A stretch of DNA of 64,000 bases, taken from Bradyrhizobium agreste. GTDB lineage: Bacteria > Pseudomonadota > Alphaproteobacteria > Rhizobiales > Xanthobacteraceae. The notes under the pieces were generated by a model. It had not been told where the DNA came from and did no database searches. It was given only the letters and a program-made list of their open reading frames with translations. Below are positions 17,209 to 24,844 of the stretch, one piece after another (position 1 is the stretch's first letter; each line of letters begins with the position of its first letter). The stretch lies in assembly GCF_016031625.1 (NCBI RefSeq), contig NZ_JACCHP010000014.1, forward strand, positions 1 through 64,000, given 5' to 3'. Made by a program: the position numbers and the translations under genes.

Positions 17209-18258
17209 TCAGCTGCGCTCGCTCGTGACCGGCTGGTTCGGCAGGCACTGGTTGCTGAAATAGCCGATGGCATCGCGCGCGAACGGAACATGGCAGAAGA
17301 AGCCGGTGGGACGGTACCGCACCCTGATGCGGTCCAGCTGCGCCATGGTCAGCGTCATGAACGCGTCCAGCCGGCGGGCCTGATGCTGCAGCCTTTGCTC
17401 GTTGCTGTCGCGCGGCTTCTCGAGCTTGCGATCATAGGGGCCGTCGTTGCCGGAGGCCGGAGCCTGCAGCGCATTCGGCCCGCCGCGGAGCACCTCGAAG
17501 CAATGGTGCATCACCAGGACGTGGTGCTTGGCGCTCCACCAGTTGATCACCACGACCTTCTGCAACGCATCGATCTCGCCATCCGCCCGCCTGGCACAGA
17601 GGTTGACGTAGGATTTGAGCCCATTGGCCGTCGGGTCGTTGCACAATTCGTCGCTGGGTCGTCCCGGATCGGCGCCATTGTAGATCGCGCCTCTGAACTG
17701 GGGAAGATTGGCCTCGGAATCGCAATCGAAATTGTACTTGGTGAGCAGCGTAGCCGTCAGGGGATCCTGGTCCAGCGTGTGCTCCGCGGCCGGATCGCGC
17801 CCGAGGTCGCTGGGCCAGTCGATGTAGATCTCCGCCTTGCGCGCGAAGATGGCGCCGTTCCGCCGCAGCGACGCGCGCGCCTTCCAATAGTCCGAGAGCG
17901 AGTCGAATGTCTTGGAGTCCACCGGGATGAAAGCGGGGCTTGCCTGCGCCTTCAGCGAGCCGAACTGCTCGCGCAGCATGGTCTCCTGCTGGATCTGCAC
18001 GTCGGCGAAGGCGTCCGAGATCTCGAGGAAGGTGTCGGTCGCCTTCTGCATGTCCGCCTTGGCCTGCTCGCCGACCTTCTGCTCATAGGAATTCAGGTAC
18101 TGGAAATAACCGCCCAGGAAGCCGGTCAGCAGGGTCACCGCCGTCAGTCCCTTGGTGACCGAGAGGCGGCGGTCCCAGGATTGGATTCTCTGCCAAAAGC
18201 CCGGCGCCTCGGTTGCGGACTGCGTGCGCGTTGCCTGGTCCGGAAGGTCCTGCTTCAT
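17209..18258 (-). CDS. membrane-anchored protein of unknown function
   Basis: A 349-residue protein. The ATG at 18258 is preferred because GGAGG lies five bases upstream. One membrane helix at about residues 36-55 (VTKGLTAVTLLTGFLGGYFQYL) is followed by a helical stretch (SYEQKVGEQAKADMQKATDT) that may be a coiled coil, then a soluble C-terminal region of about 250 residues with several Cys. The region NFDCD..ANLPQFRGAI (about residues 176-192) has a second copy in the DNA at 25972-26039. I do not recognise the family. Sits outside the neighbouring ureide-type cluster, convergent with nothing obvious. Confidence 0.65.
   Translation of the reverse strand: MKQDLPDQATRTQSATEAPGFWQRIQSWDRRLSVTKGLTAVTLLTGFLGGYFQYLNSYEQKVGEQAKADMQKATDTFLEISDAFADVQIQQETMLREQFGSLKAQASPAFIPVDSKTFDSLSDYWKARASLRRNGAIFARKAEIYIDWPSDLGRDPAAEHTLDQDPLTATLLTKYNFDCDSEANLPQFRGAIYNGADPGRPSDELCNDPTANGLKSYVNLCARRADGEIDALQKVVVINWWSAKHHVLVMHHCFEVLRGGPNALQAPASGNDGPYDRKLEKPRDSNEQRLQHQARRLDAFMTLTMAQLDRIRVRYRPTGFFCHVPFARDAIGYFSNQCLPNQPVTSERS
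17683..17750. repeat. 68-bp imperfect direct repeat, copy A (inside the membrane-anchored protein gene)
   Basis: Compared base by base with 25972-26039: same length, same orientation, 58 of 68 bases identical (about 85%). Both start GATCGCGCCTCTGAAC and end GAGCAGCG. On the minus strand both encode NFDCD-x2-ANLP-x-FRGAI. The two copies are 8.3 kb apart and bracket the ureide-type gene cluster. Confidence 0.85.
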
Positions 18259-18523
18259 CGTCGCCTCCAACTCACCACGCCCCGTGGCACCGAGGCTACC
18301 GCAATCCCGGATTGCGGCTTGTGAAGCATTTCACTTCAAGTGAGGCAGGCGGGCTGCCGGATGTCGGGCGGCGGCAAGCGCGAGGGGGAGCTTGTCGGGA
18401 TCATCTCCGATGCGATGCGTTGATCCTTGCGAAACTCATCGCTCGCGCCATTCGGCATTGCCGTCCAGCAGGGAGCGTCAGCCGCGGCGCGAACCGCACT
18501 GCTCAGCTCCACAGCCGCGAGCG

Positions 18524-19321
18524 TCAGAGGACGACGTCGCGGTTGACATTCTTGTAGAGCAGATAGACCGCGTGATTGAGCCCGGTGGGATAGAATTGCT
18601 GGGGACAGAACGATCCCATCCAAATGAAATCATCAACCCAGATTTCGTGCCAGCTACCGGCAAGATAGTAGAGGCCTTGCCCCTCCAGCATGAACAATCC
18701 GTGCTCCATGATGTGCGTTTCGACCGCCGGGAAGCAGACGCCGGGCTGGAAAAACATCAGGTTCATCTCGAAGTCGAACCTCAGGTCGCCCATTGGCAGC
18801 AGGTGCTTGAATCCGCGACCCTGCAAACCGGTATGGTTCGTCATCGGCATGGATTGTTGCTGGCCGATGATTGCCGTTGGCGCGGCAATGCCCTCGGCCT
18901 CCTCATAGCGCTTCTTGATGCCGATGACGCGCGCCGGTGCGGTGGGATGACACGACATTGAGAACGACAAACCCGGCGGCACGTAGATAAACGCGCCAGC
19001 CGTGAGCTCCACCGCGGGAGCGGCGTCAATCGACACGTCGACATCGCCGGCGACAACATAAAAGAAGTGCTGCAGGTCCAGGCAGATCGGCCGGGCCGTG
19101 CCGCCAGCGGGTTCGATTTCCAGCAGATACTGCGCAAACCCCGCACCAAGGGACGGAGCCGCGAGAAAGCGCACACTTGTCGATGTCCACGCCGGAAGCC
19201 GGCTCTTCAACACGCCTTCCGGCGGGATGAACGCGAAGTTGCGGCCGACGACGCCGCGATTGTGGCCGATCGCTCCAGGAGGCACAACGCCGGGTTGGCC
19301 CGGCAAGTCGGTGGGATGCAT
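18524..19321 (-). CDS. allE: (S)-ureidoglycine aminohydrolase
   Basis: A 265-residue bicupin enzyme that releases ammonia from (S)-ureidoglycine to give (S)-ureidoglycolate, a late step of allantoin breakdown. The C-terminal cupin has the complete manganese site: Glu201, His203, His207 (ETHIMEHG) and Gln241 (CPQQFY); the E-x-H-x3-H spacing and the 34-residue distance to the Gln are the same as in the characterised plant enzyme. The N-terminal cupin (LQHFFYVVAGDVDVSID) has lost most ligands, as usual. It is encoded just downstream of a LysR regulator on the same strand and beside a plus-strand cluster with a racemase, PuuE-fold proteins and an amidohydrolase, which fits a ureide pathway. Confidence 0.9.
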   Translation of the reverse strand: MHPTDLPGQPGVVPPGAIGHNRGVVGRNFAFIPPEGVLKSRLPAWTSTSVRFLAAPSLGAGFAQYLLEIEPAGGTARPICLDLQHFFYVVAGDVDVSIDAAPAVELTAGAFIYVPPGLSFSMSCHPTAPARVIGIKKRYEEAEGIAAPTAIIGQQQSMPMTNHTGLQGRGFKHLLPMGDLRFDFEMNLMFFQPGVCFPAVETHIMEHGLFMLEGQGLYYLAGSWHEIWVDDFIWMGSFCPQQFYPTGLNHAVYLLYKNVNRDVVL

Positions 19322-19368
19322 CTGATGTCCTCGTTCAATACGCGCGAGCCCGATTCAAAGGAAAGGTC

Positions 19369-20385
19369 CTAGCGAGAGGCACCGCCTGGCTTCGGAAACA
19401 TATGGCGGACGCTGGAGCCGGCTTCGCGTTGCAGCCAGTTTCGGACGGTCAGCATCACCGCATCCTTGCGGCGAACCCGCGAATGCAGAAAATACCAGCC
19501 TGTCCCTCGCATCAGCGGCGGAAAAGACAGCGGAGCAATCAGCCGGCCGAGGTCGAGCTCCGATGTCACCAGGCTGGGATCGATGAGTGCAAATCCGAGA
19601 CCGTTCATGGCGGCATGGGCGGGCAATACGCTGCTGGCGAAATGCAGCATGCGCTGCGGTTGTTCGCCGTGCAGTCCGACCATCGCAAACCAGGCGGCCC
19701 AATCCTGCGCCGTGTCGTCCGTGGAGATCAGGGTCTCGGTGAGCAAATGGGCCGGTTCGATCAGTCTTCGTTGTGCCGCGAGGTAGGCCGGGCTGCACAT
19801 CGGTATCAACCGGTCGGCGAACAAGAAGTGGGCATTCAGTCGCGGCCATTCGCCTCGGCCGTGGGCAATCGCAGCGTCGGGAGCGCCTTCGCGCAAAAGG
19901 TCCGGCAGATCGGGTTGGGTGAGCAACTTGATGGTCAATTCCGGCTGCTCACGATGGAAGCGGGCGAAGCGGGGCAGCAGCCAGCCGGTGGCGAAGGCCG
20001 TTGGCGCGTTCAACGCGAATGTCGCGCGTGGGCGCTCCGACAGCAGCCGGGCCGTTCCGCTTTCGAGCGTATCAAAGGCCTCGGACACGACGGGCAGCCA
20101 GGTCCGGCCAAACTCGGTCAGTTCGAGCGATTGCGGGTAGCGATCGAACAACTTGCGGCCGATCTGGGCCTCCAGCGCCTTGACGTGTCGGCTGACTGCT
20201 CCCGGCGTCACCGCCAGCTCATCTGCGGCAAGCGCAAAGTTGACGTGACGCGCAGCTGCCTCGAAAGCGCGCACCGCGTTGAGCGGCGGCAGACGGCGGC
20301 GGGCCGGAGGCTCGCGTTTCGACGGACGTGACACCGACTGACCTGCCTTTCGCCCGCTTCGGTGCCATTTCGAAGCGGTGTCCAT
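19369..20385 (-). CDS. LysR family transcriptional regulator (GcvA-like)
   Basis: A 338-residue LysR regulator with a basic N-terminal extension of about 30 residues (Arg/Lys/Pro-rich) before the helix-turn-helix: LPPLNAVRAFEAAARHVNFA, ELAVTPGAVSRHVKALEAQI. The PPLNAVRAFEAAARH start is characteristic of the GcvA subgroup. The effector domain fills the rest. It is divergent from the substrate-binding protein gene (220 bp between) and upstream of allE on its own strand, so it is the probable regulator of both arms of the cluster. Confidence 0.92.
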   Translation of the reverse strand: MDTASKWHRSGRKAGQSVSRPSKREPPARRRLPPLNAVRAFEAAARHVNFALAADELAVTPGAVSRHVKALEAQIGRKLFDRYPQSLELTEFGRTWLPVVSEAFDTLESGTARLLSERPRATFALNAPTAFATGWLLPRFARFHREQPELTIKLLTQPDLPDLLREGAPDAAIAHGRGEWPRLNAHFLFADRLIPMCSPAYLAAQRRLIEPAHLLTETLISTDDTAQDWAAWFAMVGLHGEQPQRMLHFASSVLPAHAAMNGLGFALIDPSLVTSELDLGRLIAPLSFPPLMRGTGWYFLHSRVRRKDAVMLTVRNWLQREAGSSVRHMFPKPGGASR

Positions 20386-20411
20386 GAGGCTTAGTTTTTA
20401 TCATGCTCAGC

Positions 20412-20431
20412 CGCAAAACAAGTGGTTTGCC
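20412..20431. promoter_or_regulatory. candidate LysR operator
   Basis: GCAAA (20413-20417) and TTTGC (20426-20430) are inverted copies with an eight-base spacer and a T-N11-A-like arrangement, 28 bases upstream of the LysR start. A second small palindrome, ACTGATCAGT, lies at 20531-20540 nearer to the divergent gene. Either could be the regulator's site; neither is proven. Confidence 0.35.
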
Positions 20432-20605
20432 GAAAAAACGACGGGGACGATAGGCTCATCGGGTCGATGACGCGGCTCATGGAGCTCGCATCATGGCCAA
20501 CGATGCAAGCCGGGCGGGAGGCAACCGAACACTGATCAGTCTGGTGATCGATGATGCTTCGCTCCAAAGCTGCGGCGAAGTATCTGGCAACAAAAGAGGT
20601 CCTCC

Positions 20606-22180
20606 GTGGGATTGCGTCATTTTGTGCTGTCCGCCGCCCTTTCACTTGTCTGCGCTTCCGCGCCCGCGCATGCCGAGGAGCGCGTGCTGAAGGTCTCGCT
20701 GCAGACCGAACTTCAGGTTCTCGATCCGATCATCACGACAATCAATGCGACGCGCGTGTTCGCGTACCTCGTCTTTGACCAGCTCGTGGCGATCGACAGC
20801 GAAGGCCACTATAGGCCGCAGATGCTGTCCGGTTGGGAGGTCAGCTCCGACCGCCTGACCTACACCTTCCATCTCCGTGACGGGCTGAAGTTCAGTGACG
20901 GTGCGCCCGTGACGTCGGAGGACTGTGTCGCCTCGATCGAACGTTGGGCCAAGCGTGAAGGCTTCGGCGCCCAGCTGATGAATGCCGCGGATCGATTCAC
21001 GGTGGTCGATTCCAAGACGTTCGAGTTGAAGCTGAAGCGGCCGTTCGCGTTCGTCATCGAGGCACTCGGCAAGCCCGGCCATCAGATACCCGTCATGATG
21101 CCGGCACGCTTGGCCCGCCTGGACGCGAACACAGCGGTGCCGGAAGTTGTCGGCTCAGGGCCGTTCATTTTCCTGAAAGATGAATGGCGACCCGGCGTCA
21201 AGGCGGTCTTCGCCCGCAACCCGGACTACATTCCGCGTTCCGAGCCGGCAGATGGCCTTGCCGGCGGAAAAGTCGTGAACTTTGACCGCATCGAGCTCTT
21301 GAGCATCCCTGATCAGTCGACCCGCGCCGCGGCCCTGCAAAAGGGAGAGGTCGACCTTCTTGAGGTCGTGCCATACGACTACATCGACGTGCTGCGCAAA
21401 AATCCCAAGGTGACGATCGGCAAGCAGCCGGCGATCGCCCAGAACATGATCGCAATCAATGTCGAACACACCCACCCGCCCTTCGACAATCCCCTTGTTC
21501 GCCGGGCGCTGCAGGCTGTGGTCGAACAGAAGGACGTCATGGCTGGTCTTGGACTGCCGGCCGACATGTACCGCACCTGCTATTCGATCTACATGTGCGG
21601 CAACGACGGAAGTTCGGATGCCGGCACGGAGTATTCCCGTGACATCGGGCCGGAGGCCGCCAAGAAGCTCCTGAAAGGGGCCGGCTACAAAGGCGAGCCT
21701 GTGGTGTTCCTGCATGCGGGCACATCCGCGATACTCAATCCGGTCGGCTCGGTGCTGGCCGACCAGCTGAAGCAGGCGGGCTTCAACGTCGATTTGCGAA
21801 CGTCTGATTACGCGACGGTGGCGGCGCGACGCCTAAAGAAGGCGCCTGTGGCGGATGGCGGTTGGAGCGTGACCCCGCTGGTCATGGCTGGCATCGATCT
21901 GGTCAATCCGCTCGCGCAGCAGATGGTGTCGCTGAACTGCCTAGAGAACAATCCCGGTTGGTATTGCGATCCCGCGATGAACGAGCTGTTGAAGGCGTAT
22001 TCCCAAGCGTCGAGTCCTGCCGAGAGCAAGAAATATCGCGACCAGATCCAGGCCGCCTTCCACAACAACGTCAACTACGTTCTGGCCGGACAATTTGCGA
22101 CGCCGCCGGCCTATCGTTCGGATCTCAAGGGCATGATCCCGTTCAGCTTCCCGGTGTTCTGGAATGTTCGCCGCGAGTAG
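20606..22180 (+). CDS. ABC transporter substrate-binding protein, family 5 (DppA/OppA-like), orphan
   Basis: A 524-residue periplasmic binding protein. GTG start at 20606 with AAAGAGG upstream; signal peptide LRHFVLSAALSLVCASAPAHA followed by EERVLKV. The family-5 signature is plain: DPIITTINATRVFAYLVFDQ, then YTFHLRDGLKFSDGAPVTSEDCV. Family-5 proteins bind peptides, nickel chelates and other small solutes. No permease or ATPase gene lies next to it, so it must use a transporter encoded elsewhere or act as a sensor. It heads the plus-strand cluster and is divergent from the LysR gene. The ligand is probably the substrate of the downstream enzymes. Confidence 0.88.
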   Translation: MGLRHFVLSAALSLVCASAPAHAEERVLKVSLQTELQVLDPIITTINATRVFAYLVFDQLVAIDSEGHYRPQMLSGWEVSSDRLTYTFHLRDGLKFSDGAPVTSEDCVASIERWAKREGFGAQLMNAADRFTVVDSKTFELKLKRPFAFVIEALGKPGHQIPVMMPARLARLDANTAVPEVVGSGPFIFLKDEWRPGVKAVFARNPDYIPRSEPADGLAGGKVVNFDRIELLSIPDQSTRAAALQKGEVDLLEVVPYDYIDVLRKNPKVTIGKQPAIAQNMIAINVEHTHPPFDNPLVRRALQAVVEQKDVMAGLGLPADMYRTCYSIYMCGNDGSSDAGTEYSRDIGPEAAKKLLKGAGYKGEPVVFLHAGTSAILNPVGSVLADQLKQAGFNVDLRTSDYATVAARRLKKAPVADGGWSVTPLVMAGIDLVNPLAQQMVSLNCLENNPGWYCDPAMNELLKAYSQASSPAESKKYRDQIQAAFHNNVNYVLAGQFATPPAYRSDLKGMIPFSFPVFWNVRRE

Positions 22181-22243
22181 GGGAAGGCGCGACGGAAGCT
22201 GAGGTCCGTCATCCCTGCGGTTTGCTCCGGGAGTAACGGTGAA

Positions 22244-22954
22244 TTGAGACATAGAATTCTCTATCAGCTGACCAGTCCCATGCACCGTATCCTCGGTGCC
22301 GAGGAGATCGAGCGGCGCCGCGCCTATTTGTCGGCGGCCGCCGCATCCGATGTCATCATTGACGTCTGGCCGCTCGACGATGGGCCGCCGGCGGTCGAAT
22401 CCAATGCCGATGCGGCCCAGGTTGTACCCGAGCTTCTCCGTGCTGTTCCGAAATGGATCGCGGAGAGCTACGAGGCCGTCATCATCGGCTGCTTCAGCGA
22501 TCCCGGCATTGCCGCCGTTCGCGACCTCACCGAGATTCCCGTGATCGGGCCGGGCCGCAGCGCGATGCACCTGGCGGCTCAATTCGGCGAACGCTTCTCG
22601 GTCTTGTCGTCGGATCCCACGCCCAAGGGCCTGATCGCGCGCCTTCGTTCTCTTGGGCTCGCCGAGCTCTTCGTCTCCGAACGCATGGTCGGCTGTTCAG
22701 TGTTCGACCTCGTCCGAAGGCCGGATGAAGCCTTCAATGGAATCTTGGCAGCGGCGCGCGGCTGTGTCGATGATGGCGCCGACATTCTGGTCATGGGCTG
22801 CATGGGAATGGGATTCATGCCGCAGCTGACGGAACGTCTGCAGGATCGCATCGGCGTGCCCGTCGTCAATTCGGTCCTTGCCGGTCTCAAGATCGCTGAA
22901 GCCGCCGTCGGTCTGCGTCTTCGCCCTGCCAAGATCTCCGGGGGCAACCGATGA
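22244..22954 (+). CDS. Asp/Glu/hydantoin racemase family protein (hydantoin or allantoin racemase-like)
   Basis: A 236-residue member of the HyuE/Dcg1 branch of the Asp/Glu racemase superfamily. Both catalytic cysteines are present and in family context: Cys83 (IIGCFSDPG) and Cys186 (LVMGCMGMGFMP). This branch racemises 5-substituted hydantoins, including allantoin (itself a 5-ureidohydantoin). The start is a TTG at 22244 with GGGAG upstream; a nearby GTG is closed by a stop. The stop overlaps the next gene's ATG by four bases. Near allE, allantoin racemase is the favoured reading; hydantoin racemase is the alternative. Confidence 0.82.
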   Translation: MRHRILYQLTSPMHRILGAEEIERRRAYLSAAAASDVIIDVWPLDDGPPAVESNADAAQVVPELLRAVPKWIAESYEAVIIGCFSDPGIAAVRDLTEIPVIGPGRSAMHLAAQFGERFSVLSSDPTPKGLIARLRSLGLAELFVSERMVGCSVFDLVRRPDEAFNGILAAARGCVDDGADILVMGCMGMGFMPQLTERLQDRIGVPVVNSVLAGLKIAEAAVGLRLRPAKISGGNR

Positions 22955-23826
22955 CAAGTGCTGCGCTTACCAATGAAGTCGAACAGTTGAAGGCCGTAGC
23001 GCTTGCCTATGAGGCGCGGCATCTTCCGATCCCGGACTTTGCGCTTCCGCCCGGTATGCGAATGGCGGTGAACTTCACCCTGGACTTCGACGCCATGCTG
23101 GCCCGGCGGCTTGCGAATGAACCGCCGATGCAGCTCACCAAAGGGGAGTTCGGCGGCCGCATCGGGATCTGGCGCCTCCTCGAAATGTATGAAGCGCACG
23201 ACATCAAGGTCACGATCTTCACGCCGGGCCGCATTTGCGAGCTCTATCCCCAAGCCCTGCGCCGCGCCGCCCGAGCTGGGCACGAAATCGCCGATCATAT
23301 GTGGGAGCATCACGTTCCCAAGGACAAGGCGCTCGAGGAGGACCATCTGCTCAAGACCATCGCCGCGCTCGAACGCGTCGCGGGTCGCCGTCCCGTCGGA
23401 ACCCGCAGCGAGCACAGCCCTGAGCTGCTCCGGCGGGAGGGGTTCATCTACAATTCCTCGACCTCCTGCACCTACACGCCGCTCTATCAGGACGACGCGA
23501 ATGGAATGAACAGGCTGGTGCAGCTGCCGGTGCACTTTGCCATCGATGACGCGATGTATTTCAGCGCGAATTGGGCCGGCAGCAAGACCGCCGCGCAGCG
23601 GCTGCTCGATCCGGATGAAGTTTTCGAGATGTGGTGGAGTGCCTTCTGGCACCAGTACAGGCTGGGCGGCTACCTCAATTTTATGCTGCACCCCTTCGTG
23701 TCGGGCCGTGCCTCCAGGGTCGACATGCTGGAGCGCCTGATCGTCGAGATGAAGAAGCTTCCAGGCGTGTGGTTCCCGACCTGCGAGGATCTGGCGCGGC
23801 ACGTGCTCGCCCGGCATCCCGCCTGA
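22951..23826 (+). CDS. polysaccharide deacetylase-fold protein, metal site kept (amidohydrolase candidate)
   Basis: A 291-residue NodB/PuuE-fold protein. Motif 1 is NFTLDFDAM with Asp45 and Asp47; motif 2 is AGHEIADHMWEHH with His116 and His120 (H-x3-H), so the usual Asp-His-His metal triad looks complete. GTRSEHSP near residue 150 is motif 3-like. There is no signal peptide, so it is cytoplasmic and unlikely to act on cell-wall polymers. In this fold, cytoplasmic members beside racemases and ureide genes are typically cyclic amide or imide hydrolases such as allantoinase PuuE. It is coupled to the racemase gene by an ATGA overlap. Confidence 0.8.
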   Translation: MTSAALTNEVEQLKAVALAYEARHLPIPDFALPPGMRMAVNFTLDFDAMLARRLANEPPMQLTKGEFGGRIGIWRLLEMYEAHDIKVTIFTPGRICELYPQALRRAARAGHEIADHMWEHHVPKDKALEEDHLLKTIAALERVAGRRPVGTRSEHSPELLRREGFIYNSSTSCTYTPLYQDDANGMNRLVQLPVHFAIDDAMYFSANWAGSKTAAQRLLDPDEVFEMWWSAFWHQYRLGGYLNFMLHPFVSGRASRVDMLERLIVEMKKLPGVWFPTCEDLARHVLARHPA

Positions 23827-23859
23827 AAAATCGACGACAGCCCCGTCAGGACCAGCTCA

Positions 23860-24798
23860 ATGCCGTGGAAGCAGAACTATACGATCTCCGACGAAATCGG
23901 GATGAAGGATTCGGACATTCGCTGGCCGGATGGCAAGTGCTGTTGCTTCAGCGTGGTCGTCGATCTCAGTCCTGCCTCGACACCATCGGGGATCACCGCT
24001 GCGGACCTCACGCATCCCACTTCGCTGTTCGGCATCACGGTCGGGCTGCAGAACATCATGCGGCTGCTGCGGCGATATGGTCTGCGCGCGACCTTCGTCG
24101 TCCCTGCCGTGATGGCGGAGATTTACCCTGACCGCATCAAGTCCATCCGCGACGACGGGCATGAGATCGCCGCGGGAGGTTGGAAACACGAGGATGTCAG
24201 CGGGTTGGGTCCGGAACAGGAAAGGGAGCGGATCGCGCGCACGACATCGACGCTCGAACGGATCGTCGGAAGCCGGCCGAAGGGATGGTTTTCCCTGCCC
24301 CGGCAGCAGGATGCGTTCGCCGTCGGCAGCGTCAGCGACGCGACAATAGGTCTCCTGATCGATGCCGGCTACGACTACATGGGCAACGGGCTCGCGGACG
24401 ATGCTCCACACTACTGGGTCGCGGATTTCGTGCAGGCAAAGGCACTGCTGACGCTTCCATACCACTACAGCTGCGACGATCAGTTCTTTCTGATGTTTCC
24501 GACGGAGGGCACTGGTCTTGATCGGGTCAATGCGCTCAAGCGAAACTGGCTTCGCGAGTTCGAGGCTCAATATCGACGCGGTCGGTACTTCTCGCTGACG
24601 GTTCATCCGAAGGGAAGCGGCTGGGGACATCATGCCGAGGCGCTCGAAGAGGTGCTGGCCTACATCACGAATTTTCCCGGTCTGTGGAATGCCACGGGAG
24701 CGGAATGCGCGGATTATTGGTCCGCGACCTATCCCGCGAAAACTCATCTTCGCCTGTCCGCATCGATCTGGCAGGACTACGAGGGCAGCTTGAGCTGA
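23860..24798 (+). CDS. polysaccharide deacetylase-fold protein, metal ligands lost (PuuE-like candidate)
   Basis: A 312-residue second copy of the fold, only distantly similar to its neighbour. Aligned by motif, Asp45/Asp47 of the first copy become Asp35/Ser37 (VVVDLSPAS) and the H-x3-H pair becomes Gly106/His110 (GHEIAAGGWKHED). Two of three metal ligands are therefore missing. Characterised PuuE allantoinases of this fold work without metal, so loss need not mean loss of activity. No signal peptide; a Cys-rich CCCF stretch follows the N-terminal strand. It lies 33 bases after the first copy in the same transcript. Either it is the allantoinase proper or a non-catalytic partner of the first copy. 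Confidence 0.78.
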   Translation: MPWKQNYTISDEIGMKDSDIRWPDGKCCCFSVVVDLSPASTPSGITAADLTHPTSLFGITVGLQNIMRLLRRYGLRATFVVPAVMAEIYPDRIKSIRDDGHEIAAGGWKHEDVSGLGPEQERERIARTTSTLERIVGSRPKGWFSLPRQQDAFAVGSVSDATIGLLIDAGYDYMGNGLADDAPHYWVADFVQAKALLTLPYHYSCDDQFFLMFPTEGTGLDRVNALKRNWLREFEAQYRRGRYFSLTVHPKGSGWGHHAEALEEVLAYITNFPGLWNATGAECADYWSATYPAKTHLRLSASIWQDYEGSLS

Positions 24799-24844
24799 CT
24801 GCTCAGGACATCGACTACGGGCGTTGCAAGCATTCAACGGGAGC

